A stretch of 64,000 bases of DNA from an uncultured Gemmiger sp. (GCA_944388215.1 CALXHT010000042.1:124001-188000); one strand, 5' to 3'. Positions 42,195 to 51,325 are shown, counted from the stretch's first letter. Numbers and translations are program-made. The notes: a model not told the origin generated them from the sequence alone.

Positions 42195-44074
42195 TGGTCA
42201 TCAGCATTGCGTATCTGCTGCTGTTTCTGTTCACAGGGATATTGATCGCCAGACGCATTTTCCCTGATGCGACCGCGGCGCTTCTGCTGCCGCTGGGCAG
42301 CGGTTACGGCCTGGCGATTCTTGCTGCCTTCCCTGCCCTGTTTGCTCTTCCGTTCGGCTTCGGCCGCCTGGCCGCGACAGGTGCAGCCCTTCTGGCGCTG
42401 GGCGTATGTCTCTTTGCACTGTATGGCAGCAGGACATTTCACAACAGGCCGCACGATGCCGACCACGGCGCCATGTGGCTTTGCCTGGCGCCGCTTCTGG
42501 TTGTGACCTTCTATCTGCTGCACACCCACATCCTGCACGCGGTGGACGGCACACTGCACACCGGGCAAAGCTGCTACGGCGACCTGCCCATGCATCTGGG
42601 CTTTATTGAATACATTGCACAAAGCGGACAGTTCCCGCCGGTCTATCCCCTGCTGGGCGGCGACCATCGGTTCGGGTATCCCTTTTTGTGCGAAACAGTC
42701 TCCAGCATTTTCCGTGTTCTGGGGGCGGACCGCCGCACCGCCTACATGCTGCCCATGATTCCTGCCGTGTTCACGGTATTCGGCATGTTCTGGCAGCTGG
42801 CCCGCCGGGTCCTGGGCAGCGTGGCCAAGGCAAGCCTTGCCTTCTATCTGTTTTTTCTGGGCAGCGGATTTGGTTTTTTCTATTTTCTGGACAGCCCGGA
42901 GCATTTCCAGAGTATTTTCACTGGCTTTTACACAACACCCACCAACTACACCGTCGAGAATATTGTATGGGTCAATCCCATCGTGGACCTGATGATCCCC
43001 CAGCGCGCCACCCTCTTCGGGTGGTCTCTGTTGCTGCCGGCGCTCTATCTCCTGTGGCGCTTCTGCTACGAGGAAGAACGCCGTTTGTGGTTGCCGCTGG
43101 CTCTTCTGGTTTTGCCCCTGCCCCTTATGCACACCCACAGCGCCCTGGCCCTGGTATTGCTGTGCCTGGTAGGCGGTATCTATACACTGCGCTTTGCGAA
43201 ACACACACGTGCAGTACTTTTCCCCTGGGCTGGGCTGGCTCTGGTGTGCGGTATTGCCTGGCTGGCGCAGATGCTCCCCACCGTGCTGGCGCAAAGTGTG
43301 GACGGGCAGAATATGCTGCGCTTGCACTTCAACTGGGTGAACAATGCCGGGGATGGAACGCTCAAAGACAATTACTTCTGGTTCTATATCAAAAACATCG
43401 GTATTGTCTATCTGTTCCTGATTCCTGCCTGGCTGCACGCTTCCCATAAACAGCGCTGGCTGTATGGCGGCGGGTTGCTCATCTGGGCACTGGCGGAAGT
43501 TTTGGTCTTCCAGCCCAATACCTACGACAACAACAAACTCCTGTATGTGTGGCACATGCTGGGCTGTATGCTGGTGGCGCAATTCTTCGTGGATCTGTTC
43601 GCCCGTATACGCCGTATTCCCGTCCGTGGTGCAGCAGCATGCATCCTTTGTTTTCTGGGCATGTTCGGCAGTGTGCTCACCGTAGGCAGGGAAATCGTCA
43701 GCGACTACCAGCACTGGAGTGCTGACGAAATTGCACTGGCAGAGTTCGTTTCCCGGAATGCCCCATCGGACGCCCTGTTCCTGACCAGTGACCGCCACAC
43801 CACCCCGGTGTTCGCCCTGGCCGGCAGGCGTATTCTGTGCGGTTCCGGCAGTTATGTCTACTATCACGGCATGGACTATACCGATGAATACCAGGCCATG
43901 CGCACATTATATGAAACCCCCGACGAGAGCACGCTGGCCGCCTGGGGTATCGACTATGTCGTCTTTGACGCATCCGCGGCCTCCGAATTTGCCACCCGGG
44001 AAGACTGGTATGCCGCCCGTTATCCCCTCTGGTACCAGAACGACAGCTGCCGCGTCTATCAGATTTCTTCCTAG
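42191..44074 (+). CDS. Polytopic membrane protein, possible GT-C glycosyltransferase
   Basis: A 627-residue membrane protein with about a dozen hydrophobic segments and a soluble C-terminal part (about residues 500-627, SRNAPSDALFLTSDRHTTPVFALAG). After the third or fourth segment comes a loop with TGQSCYGDLPMHLGFIEYI and HRFGYPFLCETVSSIF, reminiscent of the acidic first loop of GT-C transferases. That assignment is inference; no exact family is recognised. GGAGGGGG precedes the ATG, which overlaps the radical SAM stop, so expression is coupled. Confidence 0.7.
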   Translation: MMVISIAYLLLFLFTGILIARRIFPDATAALLLPLGSGYGLAILAAFPALFALPFGFGRLAATGAALLALGVCLFALYGSRTFHNRPHDADHGAMWLCLAPLLVVTFYLLHTHILHAVDGTLHTGQSCYGDLPMHLGFIEYIAQSGQFPPVYPLLGGDHRFGYPFLCETVSSIFRVLGADRRTAYMLPMIPAVFTVFGMFWQLARRVLGSVAKASLAFYLFFLGSGFGFFYFLDSPEHFQSIFTGFYTTPTNYTVENIVWVNPIVDLMIPQRATLFGWSLLLPALYLLWRFCYEEERRLWLPLALLVLPLPLMHTHSALALVLLCLVGGIYTLRFAKHTRAVLFPWAGLALVCGIAWLAQMLPTVLAQSVDGQNMLRLHFNWVNNAGDGTLKDNYFWFYIKNIGIVYLFLIPAWLHASHKQRWLYGGGLLIWALAEVLVFQPNTYDNNKLLYVWHMLGCMLVAQFFVDLFARIRRIPVRGAAACILCFLGMFGSVLTVGREIVSDYQHWSADEIALAEFVSRNAPSDALFLTSDRHTTPVFALAGRRILCGSGSYVYYHGMDYTDEYQAMRTLYETPDESTLAAWGIDYVVFDASAASEFATREDWYAARYPLWYQNDSCRVYQISS

Positions 44075-44127
44075 CACCTTTCCCTCTCCCTGCCGCATAA
44101 TATGCAGCAAAGGGAGGGGGCTTTTTT
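44075..44127 (+). terminator. Imperfect terminator-like hairpin before the GH25 gene
   Basis: CCCTCTCCCTGC pairs imperfectly with GCAGCAAAGGGAGGGG, followed by CTTTTTT, just before the next ATG. The AGGGAGGGG arm would also be the ribosome site, so the hairpin could limit translation. Confidence 0.5.
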
Positions 44128-45000
44128 ATGGCTGTGTTTCAGAACGGCATTGACGTTTCCCGTTATCAGGGCAATGTCAACTGGTCCAAAGTGGCCGCTG
44201 CCGGAAAAGATTTTGCGATTGTGCGTCTCGGTTCCAGCAACAGCGGCGGTCTGTATGTGGACCCCTATTTTCTGCAGAATGTCAACGGCGCCCACGCGGC
44301 CGGTCTGCGTGTTGGTGCCTACTATTATACCTACGCCCGTACCCAAAGCGCCGTGGCGAATGAACTCTCACTTTTCATGAACGCGCTGCAGGGGCTGCAG
44401 CTGGAGTACCCCGTCTTCGTGGACGTGGAGGATTCCAGTCTGACCAGCCTGGGCCGCACCCAGCTGACCAGCCTGGTGCGTTACGCCATGGATATCCTGT
44501 ACCAGCGCAAATGGTACGCCGGCTGGTACAGCTATACCAATTATATCAACAACTACCTCAATGCCGCAGAACTCAGCGCCTACCCCCTATGGGTTGCCGA
44601 CTACCGCTCCACGCTGGGCTACAGCGGTCCCTATGCCATGTGGCAATACTCCGGCAGCGGCACGGTAAACGGTATTTCCGGCGCCTGTGACCTCAACCGG
44701 AGCTACCGGGATTTCCTGCCCGTCATCCAGTCCGGCGGGTACAACAACTACGGTCCCACCGGTCCTCTGATGCAGAATGTCAGCGGATATACCCTGGTCG
44801 TTTTCAATGCACGCACCGAATACTTCTATACCCCCAATTTCAACGACGTGGTCGGGTATCTGCCTCTGGGCCGCTACAATGTCACCCAGCGCAGCACACA
44901 AAAGTACAACGGCTATGACTGGGTGATCTTCGACTACAACGGAGGCTCCTACTGGACAGCCGTGCTGGGTGACCGAAACCGTCTGGAGAGAACCGGTTGA
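44128..45000 (+). CDS. GH25 family muramidase without a visible signal peptide
   Basis: A 290-residue glycoside hydrolase family 25 protein that cleaves N-acetylmuramyl-beta-1,4 linkages. Catalytic framework: D9 in NGIDVSRYQG, and D99/E101 in VFVDVEDSS. PLWVADYRS and YAMWQYSGSG follow, ending the barrel near residue 200. The last 85 residues (GYTLVVFNARTEYF; GYDWVIFDYNGG) look like an SH3-type or wall-binding unit. The N-terminus MAVFQNGID enters the catalytic domain directly, with no export signal, as in phage endolysins. No phage genes flank it. Confidence 0.87.
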   Translation: MAVFQNGIDVSRYQGNVNWSKVAAAGKDFAIVRLGSSNSGGLYVDPYFLQNVNGAHAAGLRVGAYYYTYARTQSAVANELSLFMNALQGLQLEYPVFVDVEDSSLTSLGRTQLTSLVRYAMDILYQRKWYAGWYSYTNYINNYLNAAELSAYPLWVADYRSTLGYSGPYAMWQYSGSGTVNGISGACDLNRSYRDFLPVIQSGGYNNYGPTGPLMQNVSGYTLVVFNARTEYFYTPNFNDVVGYLPLGRYNVTQRSTQKYNGYDWVIFDYNGGSYWTAVLGDRNRLERTG

Positions 45001-45017
45001 CACATGGATAAAGCCCC

Positions 45018-45047
45018 TTGTATAACAACCGTAGGTTGTGTTATAAT
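45018..45047 (+). promoter_or_regulatory. Topoisomerase promoter P1 with internal inverted repeat
   Basis: TTGTAT (45018-45023), 18-nt spacer, TATAAT (45042-45047). The spacer contains ACAACC-GTA-GGTTGT (45025-45039), a perfect 6-bp inverted repeat placed between -35 and -10. Confidence 0.7.
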
Positions 45048-45059
45048 GGTATTGCTTAT

Positions 45060-45090
45060 TTGACAAAGCTTTCCAATTTGTGGTTTAATA
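45060..45090 (+). promoter_or_regulatory. Topoisomerase candidate promoter P2
   Basis: TTGACA (45060-45065) with TTTAAT (45084-45089) after 18 nt, nested downstream of P1. The -35 is perfect, the -10 moderate. Confidence 0.5.
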
Positions 45091-45146
45091 ATTTTATATG
45101 CGCAAAATACAGTTACGTGTTATGTTACCGCAGGGGGATCCAACGC

Positions 45147-47126
45147 ATGGCAAAAAAACAACAGGAATACGGCAATGACAGCATCCGTCAGTTGAAAGGT
45201 GCCGACCGTGTGCGCAAGCGCCCGGCCGTCATCTTTGGTTCTGACGGTGTGGAAGGCTGCGCCCATTCCATTTTTGAAATCATTTCCAACTCCATCGACG
45301 AAGCGCGCGACGGCTACGGCAACCGCATCAACGTGACGCTGTTTCCTGACCACGTGGTGGAAGTCGAGGACTTCGGCCGCGGCATCCCGGTGGATTACAA
45401 CAAGGCCGAGCAGCGCTGGAACTGGGATCTTGTTTTCTGTGAACTGTACGCCGGCGGCAAGTACGCCGAAGGCGGCGGCAACTATGACTTCAGCCTGGGC
45501 CTGAACGGCCTGGGCCTTTGTGCCACCCAGTATGCCAGTGAATGGATGACCGCCGATATCTACCGCGACGGGTTCCACTACCACCTGGACTTCAAAAAGG
45601 GCGAAAACGTTGGCGGTCTCCAGAAAGAGGAATACAAGGGCCGGCGCACCGGTTCGGTCATCCGCTGGAAGCCTGATACTGAAGTTTTCACCGACATTGC
45701 TGTGCCGGCCGAGACATTTCAGGACATGCTGCGTCGTCAAGCGGTCGTCAACGATAGCGTCACCCTTGTGTTCACCGACAAAACCGGCAAAGAGGTCCAG
45801 AAGTATGAGTATCTCTACGAGCACGGCATCACCGACTATGCCAATGAGATTGTGGGCGACAAGGGCCTGACCCCGGTACACTTCTGTTCCGGCTCCGCCA
45901 CCGGCCGTGACCGCGCCGATCAGCCGGAATACCAGGTCAAGATGAATGTGGCGTTTGCCTTTTCCAACACCGTGCAGACACTGGAATACTACCACAACTC
46001 CAGCTGGCTGGAGCACGGAGGCAGCCCTGACCGGGCTGTGCGCAGCGCCTTCGTCAGCCAGATCAATGCCTGGCTGAAAAGCAAGGGGCTTTACAAGAAA
46101 AACGAGAGTGCCATCACCTTCTCCGACGTGCAGGATTGCCTGGTGCTGGTTTCCTCCAGCTTCTCCACCCGGACCAGCTACGAGAACCAGACCAAAAAGG
46201 CCATCACCAACAAGTTTGTGGCCCAGACCATGACCGAATTTCTCAAACACCAGCTGGAAGTCTATTTCATCGAGCATCCCGATGAGGCCGAAAAAGCCTG
46301 CAAGCAGGTCCTCATCAACAAGCAGAGCCGGGAGCACGCCGAAAAGGCCCGCATCACCATCAAGAAGACGATGACCCAGCAGATGGACCTGGCCAACCGG
46401 GTGCAGAAGTTTGTGGACTGCCGCACCAAGGATGCCTCCCGCCGTGAGCTGTACATCGTGGAGGGCGATTCGGCCATGGGCGCCGTCAAGCAGAGCCGGG
46501 ATTCCGAATTCCAGGCCATCATGCCCATCCGCGGCAAGATTCTGAACTGTCTGAAGGCCGACTATGCCCGCATCTTCAAGTCCGATATCATCACCGACCT
46601 GATCCGCGTCATGGGCTGCGGCGTGGAACTGGGCGGCAGCCACAACAAGGATCTGGCCAGCTTCAATCTGGACAATCTTCGGTTTAACAAGGTCGTGATC
46701 TGTACCGATGCCGATGTGGACGGTTACCAGATCCGCACGCTGGTACTGACCATGCTCTACCGGCTGACACCCACCCTGATCAATAAGGGCTATGTCTATA
46801 TTGCGGAGTCGCCTCTGTACGAGATCAACACCAAAAACAAAACCTACTTTGCCTATACCGAGCCGGAAAAGGCCGATATTCTGCGCCGCATCGAGGGCGA
46901 AAAGTATACGATCCAGCGCTCCAAAGGTCTGGGCGAGAACGATCCCGAAATGATGTGGCTGACCACCATGAGCCCGGAGAGCCGCCGCCTGATCAAGGTA
47001 CTGCCCACCGATGCGGAGCGCACCGCGCAGGTCTTTGACCTGCTGCTGGGAGATAACCTCCAGGGCCGCAAAGAGCATATTGCCGAGCACGGCGCCGAAT
47101 ACCTGGACGATCTGGATGTAAGCTGA
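45147..47126 (+). CDS. Divergent type IIA topoisomerase subunit B (ParE/GyrB-like)
   Basis: ATPase/Toprim subunit of 659 residues, starting at the ATG at 45147 with AGGGGGA upstream. GHKL motifs: FEIISNSIDEA (catalytic Glu and Mg-Asn kept), VEDFGRGIPV (DDGRG in gyrase), LYAGGKY, and LGLNGLGL where gyrase has GGLHGVG. The QTK loop is intact (YENQTKKAIT). Toprim: YIVEGDSAMGAVKQSRD (usually GDSAGG) and CTDADVDGYQIR. All catalytic residues remain, so it should be active, but it is far from standard GyrB. It pairs with the A subunit 13 nt downstream. Confidence 0.9.
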   Translation: MAKKQQEYGNDSIRQLKGADRVRKRPAVIFGSDGVEGCAHSIFEIISNSIDEARDGYGNRINVTLFPDHVVEVEDFGRGIPVDYNKAEQRWNWDLVFCELYAGGKYAEGGGNYDFSLGLNGLGLCATQYASEWMTADIYRDGFHYHLDFKKGENVGGLQKEEYKGRRTGSVIRWKPDTEVFTDIAVPAETFQDMLRRQAVVNDSVTLVFTDKTGKEVQKYEYLYEHGITDYANEIVGDKGLTPVHFCSGSATGRDRADQPEYQVKMNVAFAFSNTVQTLEYYHNSSWLEHGGSPDRAVRSAFVSQINAWLKSKGLYKKNESAITFSDVQDCLVLVSSSFSTRTSYENQTKKAITNKFVAQTMTEFLKHQLEVYFIEHPDEAEKACKQVLINKQSREHAEKARITIKKTMTQQMDLANRVQKFVDCRTKDASRRELYIVEGDSAMGAVKQSRDSEFQAIMPIRGKILNCLKADYARIFKSDIITDLIRVMGCGVELGGSHNKDLASFNLDNLRFNKVVICTDADVDGYQIRTLVLTMLYRLTPTLINKGYVYIAESPLYEINTKNKTYFAYTEPEKADILRRIEGEKYTIQRSKGLGENDPEMMWLTTMSPESRRLIKVLPTDAERTAQVFDLLLGDNLQGRKEHIAEHGAEYLDDLDVS

Positions 47127-47139
47127 TACGAGGAACACT

Positions 47140-49383
47140 ATGGCAAAAAAACGCGAAAAGAAAATCACACCGGCGCGCCCCCAGCTTGGCGACAATGTGG
47201 AGATCCTCTCGGCCGGTGAAATTATCGAGAGCCCCATTACCGAAACGCTGGAAACCAACTACATGCCCTATGCGATGAGTGTCATCGTCTCCCGCGCGCT
47301 GCCCGAGATCGACGGTTTCAAGCCGGCCCACCGCAAACTGCTCTACACCATGTATGAGATGGGCCTGCTGAAGGGAGCCCGCACCAAGAGTGCCAACATC
47401 GTGGGCAGCACCATGCATCTGAACCCCCACGGCGACGCCGCCATCTATGACACCATGGTGCGTATGGGCCGTTCCAATGAAAGCCTGCTGGTCCCCTTCG
47501 TGGATTCCAAGGGTAACTTCGGCAAGGCCTACAGCCGCGACATGGCCTACGCAGCCGCCCGTTATACCGAAGCCAAGCTGGAGCCTGTCTGCGAGGAGCT
47601 GTTCCGGGACATCGACAAGGATACCGTGGATTTTGTGCCCAACTACGACGGCACCACCACCGAACCCACGCTGCTGCCGGTCACCTTCCCCACCATCCTG
47701 GCCAACAACACGCTGGGCATCGCCGTGGGCATGGCATCCAACATCTGCTCCTTCAATCTGGAAGAGCTCTGCAACGCCACCATAGCCCTGATGAAGGACG
47801 ACAAGGCAGACCTCAGGGAGATCATCCCCGCTCCCGATTTTGTGGGCGGCGGCACGATCCTGTATGACGCCGTCGAGATGGAAAATGTGCTGGAAAACGG
47901 CCGCGGCAGTGTGCGGGTCCGGGCCCAGTGGAGTTACGACAAAGCCAACAACTGCATTGATGTCACCCATATTCCCCCCACCACCACGGTGGAGGCCATC
48001 ATGGACAAGATCACCGAACTGGTCAAGCTGGGCAAGATCCGGGAGATCAGCGACATGCGGGATGAGACCGATCTGAACGGTCTGAAGCTGACCATCGATC
48101 TCAAGCGCGGGCAGGATCCCGACAAGCTGATGGCCCGCCTGTTCAAAGCCACACCGTTGGAGGACAGCTTTGCCTGCAACTTCAACGTTCTGATCGCCGG
48201 CCAGCCCAAGGTGCTGGGTGTGCGGGATATTTTGCTGGAATGGATCGCCTTCCGCGCCGAATGCGTGCGGCGCCGCACCTACTACGATCTGCAGGGCAAG
48301 CAGAAGCGTCTGCATCTGCTGCGCGGCCTGGAAGCCATCTTGCTGGACATCGACAAGGCCATTGAAATCGTGCGCAATACCGCGGAGGAAGCGGAAGTTG
48401 TGCCGAACCTGATGATCGGTTTCGGCATCGACGAGGTACAGGCGGAATATGTGGCCGAAATCAAGCTGCGTCATCTGAACCGGGAGTACATCCTCAAGCG
48501 CACGGCGGAAATCGAGGAGCTGGAAGCGGCCATAGAGGATCTGCAGGATGTGCTGAAGCGTCCGGCGCGTATCAACAAGATCATCATGAACGAGTTGGCC
48601 GACGTTGCCAAAAAATACGGCAAGCCGCGCCGCTGTGAGATTCTGTACGAAGTCCCCGTCAGCGAGGCCGAGGAGCCCAAGGAGCAGATTCCCGACTACC
48701 CGGTGCACCTGTTCTTCACCCGGGACGGCTACTTCAAGAAAATCACACCGCAAAGCCTGCGCATGAGCGGCGACCAGAAGCTGAAAGACGGGGACGAGGT
48801 GCTCTTCACCTGCGAGAGCACCAACACGGTGGAGTTGCTCTTCTTCACCAATCATCACCAGGTGTACAAGTCCCACGCCTATGACTTTGCCGACAGCAAA
48901 GCCAGCGTACTGGGTGACTACGTCGCCTCCTCCCTGGGTATGGAGGAGGGCGAAGTGCCCCTGTACATGGTGGTCACGCCGGACTACAAGGGCTGGATGC
49001 TCTTCTTCTTCCAGAACGGCAAGTGTGCCAAGGTGCCGCTGAGCAGCTACGAGACCAAACAGAACCGCCGCAAACTTCTGAAAGCCTACAGCGATAAGGC
49101 GGAGCTGGCCTGCATGCGGTATCTGCCCGAGGAGACGGAACTGGCAATCTTTACCACCAACAACCGACTGCTGTTGGCCGGCAGTGCCCTGATTCCCGAG
49201 AAAGCCACCCGCGACACCGCCGGTGTCAATGTGGTGTCGCTCAAAAAGAACGCCCGCATTGCCCGGGTCACCCTGGCCGAAGGACTGGAGCTGGCCGAAG
49301 CCCATCGGTATCGCGTGCGTACCCTGCCCGCCGCCGGCGCCATCCTGCGTGCCGACGACAGTGTGGAGCAGTTGACCCTGTAA
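47140..49383 (+). CDS. Divergent type IIA topoisomerase subunit A (ParC/GyrA-like)
   Basis: DNA breakage-reunion subunit of 747 residues. The winged-helix domain has SRALPEIDGFKPAHRKLLYTM, and the quinolone-site helix reads NPHGDAAIYDTMVRMG (gyrase: HPHGDSAVYDT). The active Tyr is in AAARYTEAKLEP near residue 145. A long coiled-coil tower region (about residues 360-490) and a C-terminal beta-pinwheel follow. I see no GyrA-box (QRRGGKG type), so decatenation rather than supercoiling is likelier. Starts 13 nt after subunit B. Length is between ParC and GyrA norms. Confidence 0.9.
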   Translation: MAKKREKKITPARPQLGDNVEILSAGEIIESPITETLETNYMPYAMSVIVSRALPEIDGFKPAHRKLLYTMYEMGLLKGARTKSANIVGSTMHLNPHGDAAIYDTMVRMGRSNESLLVPFVDSKGNFGKAYSRDMAYAAARYTEAKLEPVCEELFRDIDKDTVDFVPNYDGTTTEPTLLPVTFPTILANNTLGIAVGMASNICSFNLEELCNATIALMKDDKADLREIIPAPDFVGGGTILYDAVEMENVLENGRGSVRVRAQWSYDKANNCIDVTHIPPTTTVEAIMDKITELVKLGKIREISDMRDETDLNGLKLTIDLKRGQDPDKLMARLFKATPLEDSFACNFNVLIAGQPKVLGVRDILLEWIAFRAECVRRRTYYDLQGKQKRLHLLRGLEAILLDIDKAIEIVRNTAEEAEVVPNLMIGFGIDEVQAEYVAEIKLRHLNREYILKRTAEIEELEAAIEDLQDVLKRPARINKIIMNELADVAKKYGKPRRCEILYEVPVSEAEEPKEQIPDYPVHLFFTRDGYFKKITPQSLRMSGDQKLKDGDEVLFTCESTNTVELLFFTNHHQVYKSHAYDFADSKASVLGDYVASSLGMEEGEVPLYMVVTPDYKGWMLFFFQNGKCAKVPLSSYETKQNRRKLLKAYSDKAELACMRYLPEETELAIFTTNNRLLLAGSALIPEKATRDTAGVNVVSLKKNARIARVTLAEGLELAEAHRYRVRTLPAAGAILRADDSVEQLTL

Positions 49384-49396
49384 TTTCTATAGCACG

Positions 49397-49450
49397 AAAA
49401 GCCCCCGCGGGGTTCAGGTACTTTCTGAACGTCCGCGAGGGCTTATTTTT
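49397..49450. terminator. Bidirectional terminator between subunit A and phosphoglucomutase
   Basis: AAAAGCCCCCGCGGGGTTCAG pairs with CTGAACGTCCGCGAGGGCTT, followed by ATTTTTG on the plus strand. Shared by convergent genes. Confidence 0.85.
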
Positions 49451-49465
49451 GTTATAGAAGGAAGA

Positions 49466-51148
49466 TCAGGCCAGCAGCGGCTTGCAGGCAGCGGCCAGCT
49501 TGTCTTTCTGGGCCTGGGCCTCAGCCAGATCCTTGCCCTTGGTGGTGAAGTAAGTCTTGATCTTGGGCTCGGTGCCGGAAGGACGCACCACCACCGTGGA
49601 ACCGCTCTCCAGCGTATAGATCAGCACGTTGGCGGCGGGCAGCCCGGTCTCTTCAGGCTTCTTGTAGTCCACAACCTTGACCACCTTGTCGCCGTCGAAG
49701 TCCTTCGGCGGGTTGGCGCGCAGCTTGGCCATGATCTCGGCCATCTTGTCCATACCGGACAGGCCCGGGAATTCAAAGCTGTCCACCTTGTTCAGGTAAC
49801 GGCCGTACTCGCTGTAGATGCGATCCAGTTCTTCCTTGATGGAGCTGCCCTTGGCACGATAGTAGGCGGCCATCTCGCAGATGAGCATAGAACCGATAAT
49901 GGCGTCCTTGTCGCGCACGTAGGGTCCGGCCAGATAACCGTAGCTTTCCTCAAAGCCGAAGATGAAGCGGTCCACTTCACCGGCGGCCTCCAGCTTGGCA
50001 ATCTGATCACCGATCCACTTGAAGCCGGTCAGCACATTGCGGCATTCCACACCATAGTGCTCCGCCACCTTGTCAGCCAGCGGCGTGGAGACGATGGACT
50101 TGCACATAACGGCATTCTTGGGCATGGTTCCCTGCTCAATACGGCCGGCGCAGATGTAATCCAGCAGCAGCACGCCCACCTCATTGCCGGACAGCAGCTC
50201 ATAGCTGCCATCCTTGCACTTGACGGCAATGCCCACACGGTCGGCATCGGGGTCGGTGGCCAGCATCAGGTCAGCGCCGGACTTTTCGGCCAGCTCCAGG
50301 CCCAGACGCAGCGCCTCGAAAATTTCAGGGTTGGGATACGGGCAGGTCGGGAAGTTGCCGTCCGGGTCCTTCTGTTCGGGCACAATGGTAATATCGGTGA
50401 TGCCGATGTCCTTCAGAACATGGGTGACAGGCACCAGACCGGAACCGTTCAGCGGGCTGTATACCAGCTTCAGGCCGGCGGTCTTGCAGATGCCGGGACG
50501 GATGGAACGGGCTTCGATCGCCGCATACAGAGCGTTGATGCAGTCCTCCCCCACATACTCAATGAGGCCCTGCGCCATGCCGTCCTCAAAGGAAACCAGC
50601 TTGGCACCGGTCAGGATATCGGTCTTCTGGATCTCGGCGTAGACGATATCTGCCGCCTCATCGGTCATCTGGCAGCCGTCCGGGCCGTAGGCCTTATAGC
50701 CGTTGTACTTGGCGGGGTTGTGGCTGGCCGTGACCATAATGCCGGCATTGCAGTGATAATACCGGGTGGCAAAGGAAAGGGCAGGGACAGGCATCAATGC
50801 CTTGTAAATGCGGACCTTGATGCCGTTGGCCGCCAGCACCTGCGCCGCCGTGCGGGCAAACAGGTCGCTCTTGATGCGGCTGTCGTAGCTGATGGCCACC
50901 GTCTGGGTGCCGCCCTGCGTCTTGACCCAGTTGGCAAGCCCCTGAGTGGCCTGACGTACCACATAAATATTCATACGGTTGGTTCCGGCGCCGATGACAC
51001 CACGCAGCCCCGCCGTGCCGAACTTCAGGGCCACGGCGAAACGATCCTGGATTGCCGCATCGTCCCCCTGGATGCTCTGCAGTTCGGGTTTCAGGTCGGG
51101 GTCGTCCAGATCGGCGGCCAGCCAACGTTCATACATATCCTGATACAT
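49466..51148 (-). CDS. pgcA: Phospho-sugar mutase (alpha-phosphoglucomutase/phosphomannomutase)
   Basis: Interconverts glucose-1- and glucose-6-phosphate (or mannose phosphates). 560 residues: LKFGTAGLRGVIGAGTNRMN near residue 42, phosphoserine S142 in GIMVTASHNPAKYNG, metal site ATDPDADRVGIAVK near residue 300, sugar-specificity loop FGFEESYGYL and phosphate site RPSGTEPKIKTYF near residue 530. I start at the ATG at 51148, downstream of a consensus promoter; the longer frame to 51280 crosses that promoter. Matches the PgcA class by length. Confidence 0.92.
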   Translation of the reverse strand: MYQDMYERWLAADLDDPDLKPELQSIQGDDAAIQDRFAVALKFGTAGLRGVIGAGTNRMNIYVVRQATQGLANWVKTQGGTQTVAISYDSRIKSDLFARTAAQVLAANGIKVRIYKALMPVPALSFATRYYHCNAGIMVTASHNPAKYNGYKAYGPDGCQMTDEAADIVYAEIQKTDILTGAKLVSFEDGMAQGLIEYVGEDCINALYAAIEARSIRPGICKTAGLKLVYSPLNGSGLVPVTHVLKDIGITDITIVPEQKDPDGNFPTCPYPNPEIFEALRLGLELAEKSGADLMLATDPDADRVGIAVKCKDGSYELLSGNEVGVLLLDYICAGRIEQGTMPKNAVMCKSIVSTPLADKVAEHYGVECRNVLTGFKWIGDQIAKLEAAGEVDRFIFGFEESYGYLAGPYVRDKDAIIGSMLICEMAAYYRAKGSSIKEELDRIYSEYGRYLNKVDSFEFPGLSGMDKMAEIMAKLRANPPKDFDGDKVVKVVDYKKPEETGLPAANVLIYTLESGSTVVVRPSGTEPKIKTYFTTKGKDLAEAQAQKDKLAAACKPLLA

Positions 51149-51194
51149 AAGTATACACCTACACTTTCCATATAAATGCTGTAAGCATATACTA

Positions 51195-51223
51195 AATATA
51201 ACAACTTTAGCCGATGCTGTCAA
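51195..51223 (-). promoter_or_regulatory. pgcA promoter
   Basis: Minus strand TTGACA (51223-51218), 17-nt spacer, TATATT (51200-51195), about 47 nt before the ATG. Confidence 0.85.
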
Positions 51224-51264
51224 TGAATTTTTAGTCAAAATAGCCTGTTTACCCGCCGATCCGC

Positions 51265-51293
51265 TTGTGAAATTGGCCAATTCGCGCTATACT
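51265..51293 (+). promoter_or_regulatory. comM promoter with palindromic spacer
   Basis: TTGTGA (51265-51270), 17-nt spacer, TATACT (51288-51293). The spacer begins with AATTGGCCAATT (51271-51282), a perfect 12-bp palindrome. Confidence 0.75.
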
Positions 51294-51325
51294 GTTGCTA
51301 GATCGACAAGATGGGAGGGCCGTGT

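Noticed and set aside
46993-49305. Long open frame antisense to topoisomerase subunit A (770 codons), with similar ones at 45120-47258 (-), 15253-17538 (+) and 55238-57844 (+)
   Set aside because: All lie opposite strongly conserved genes. The translations are His/Gln/Arg-rich with no recognisable domain, as expected from third-position G/C bias.
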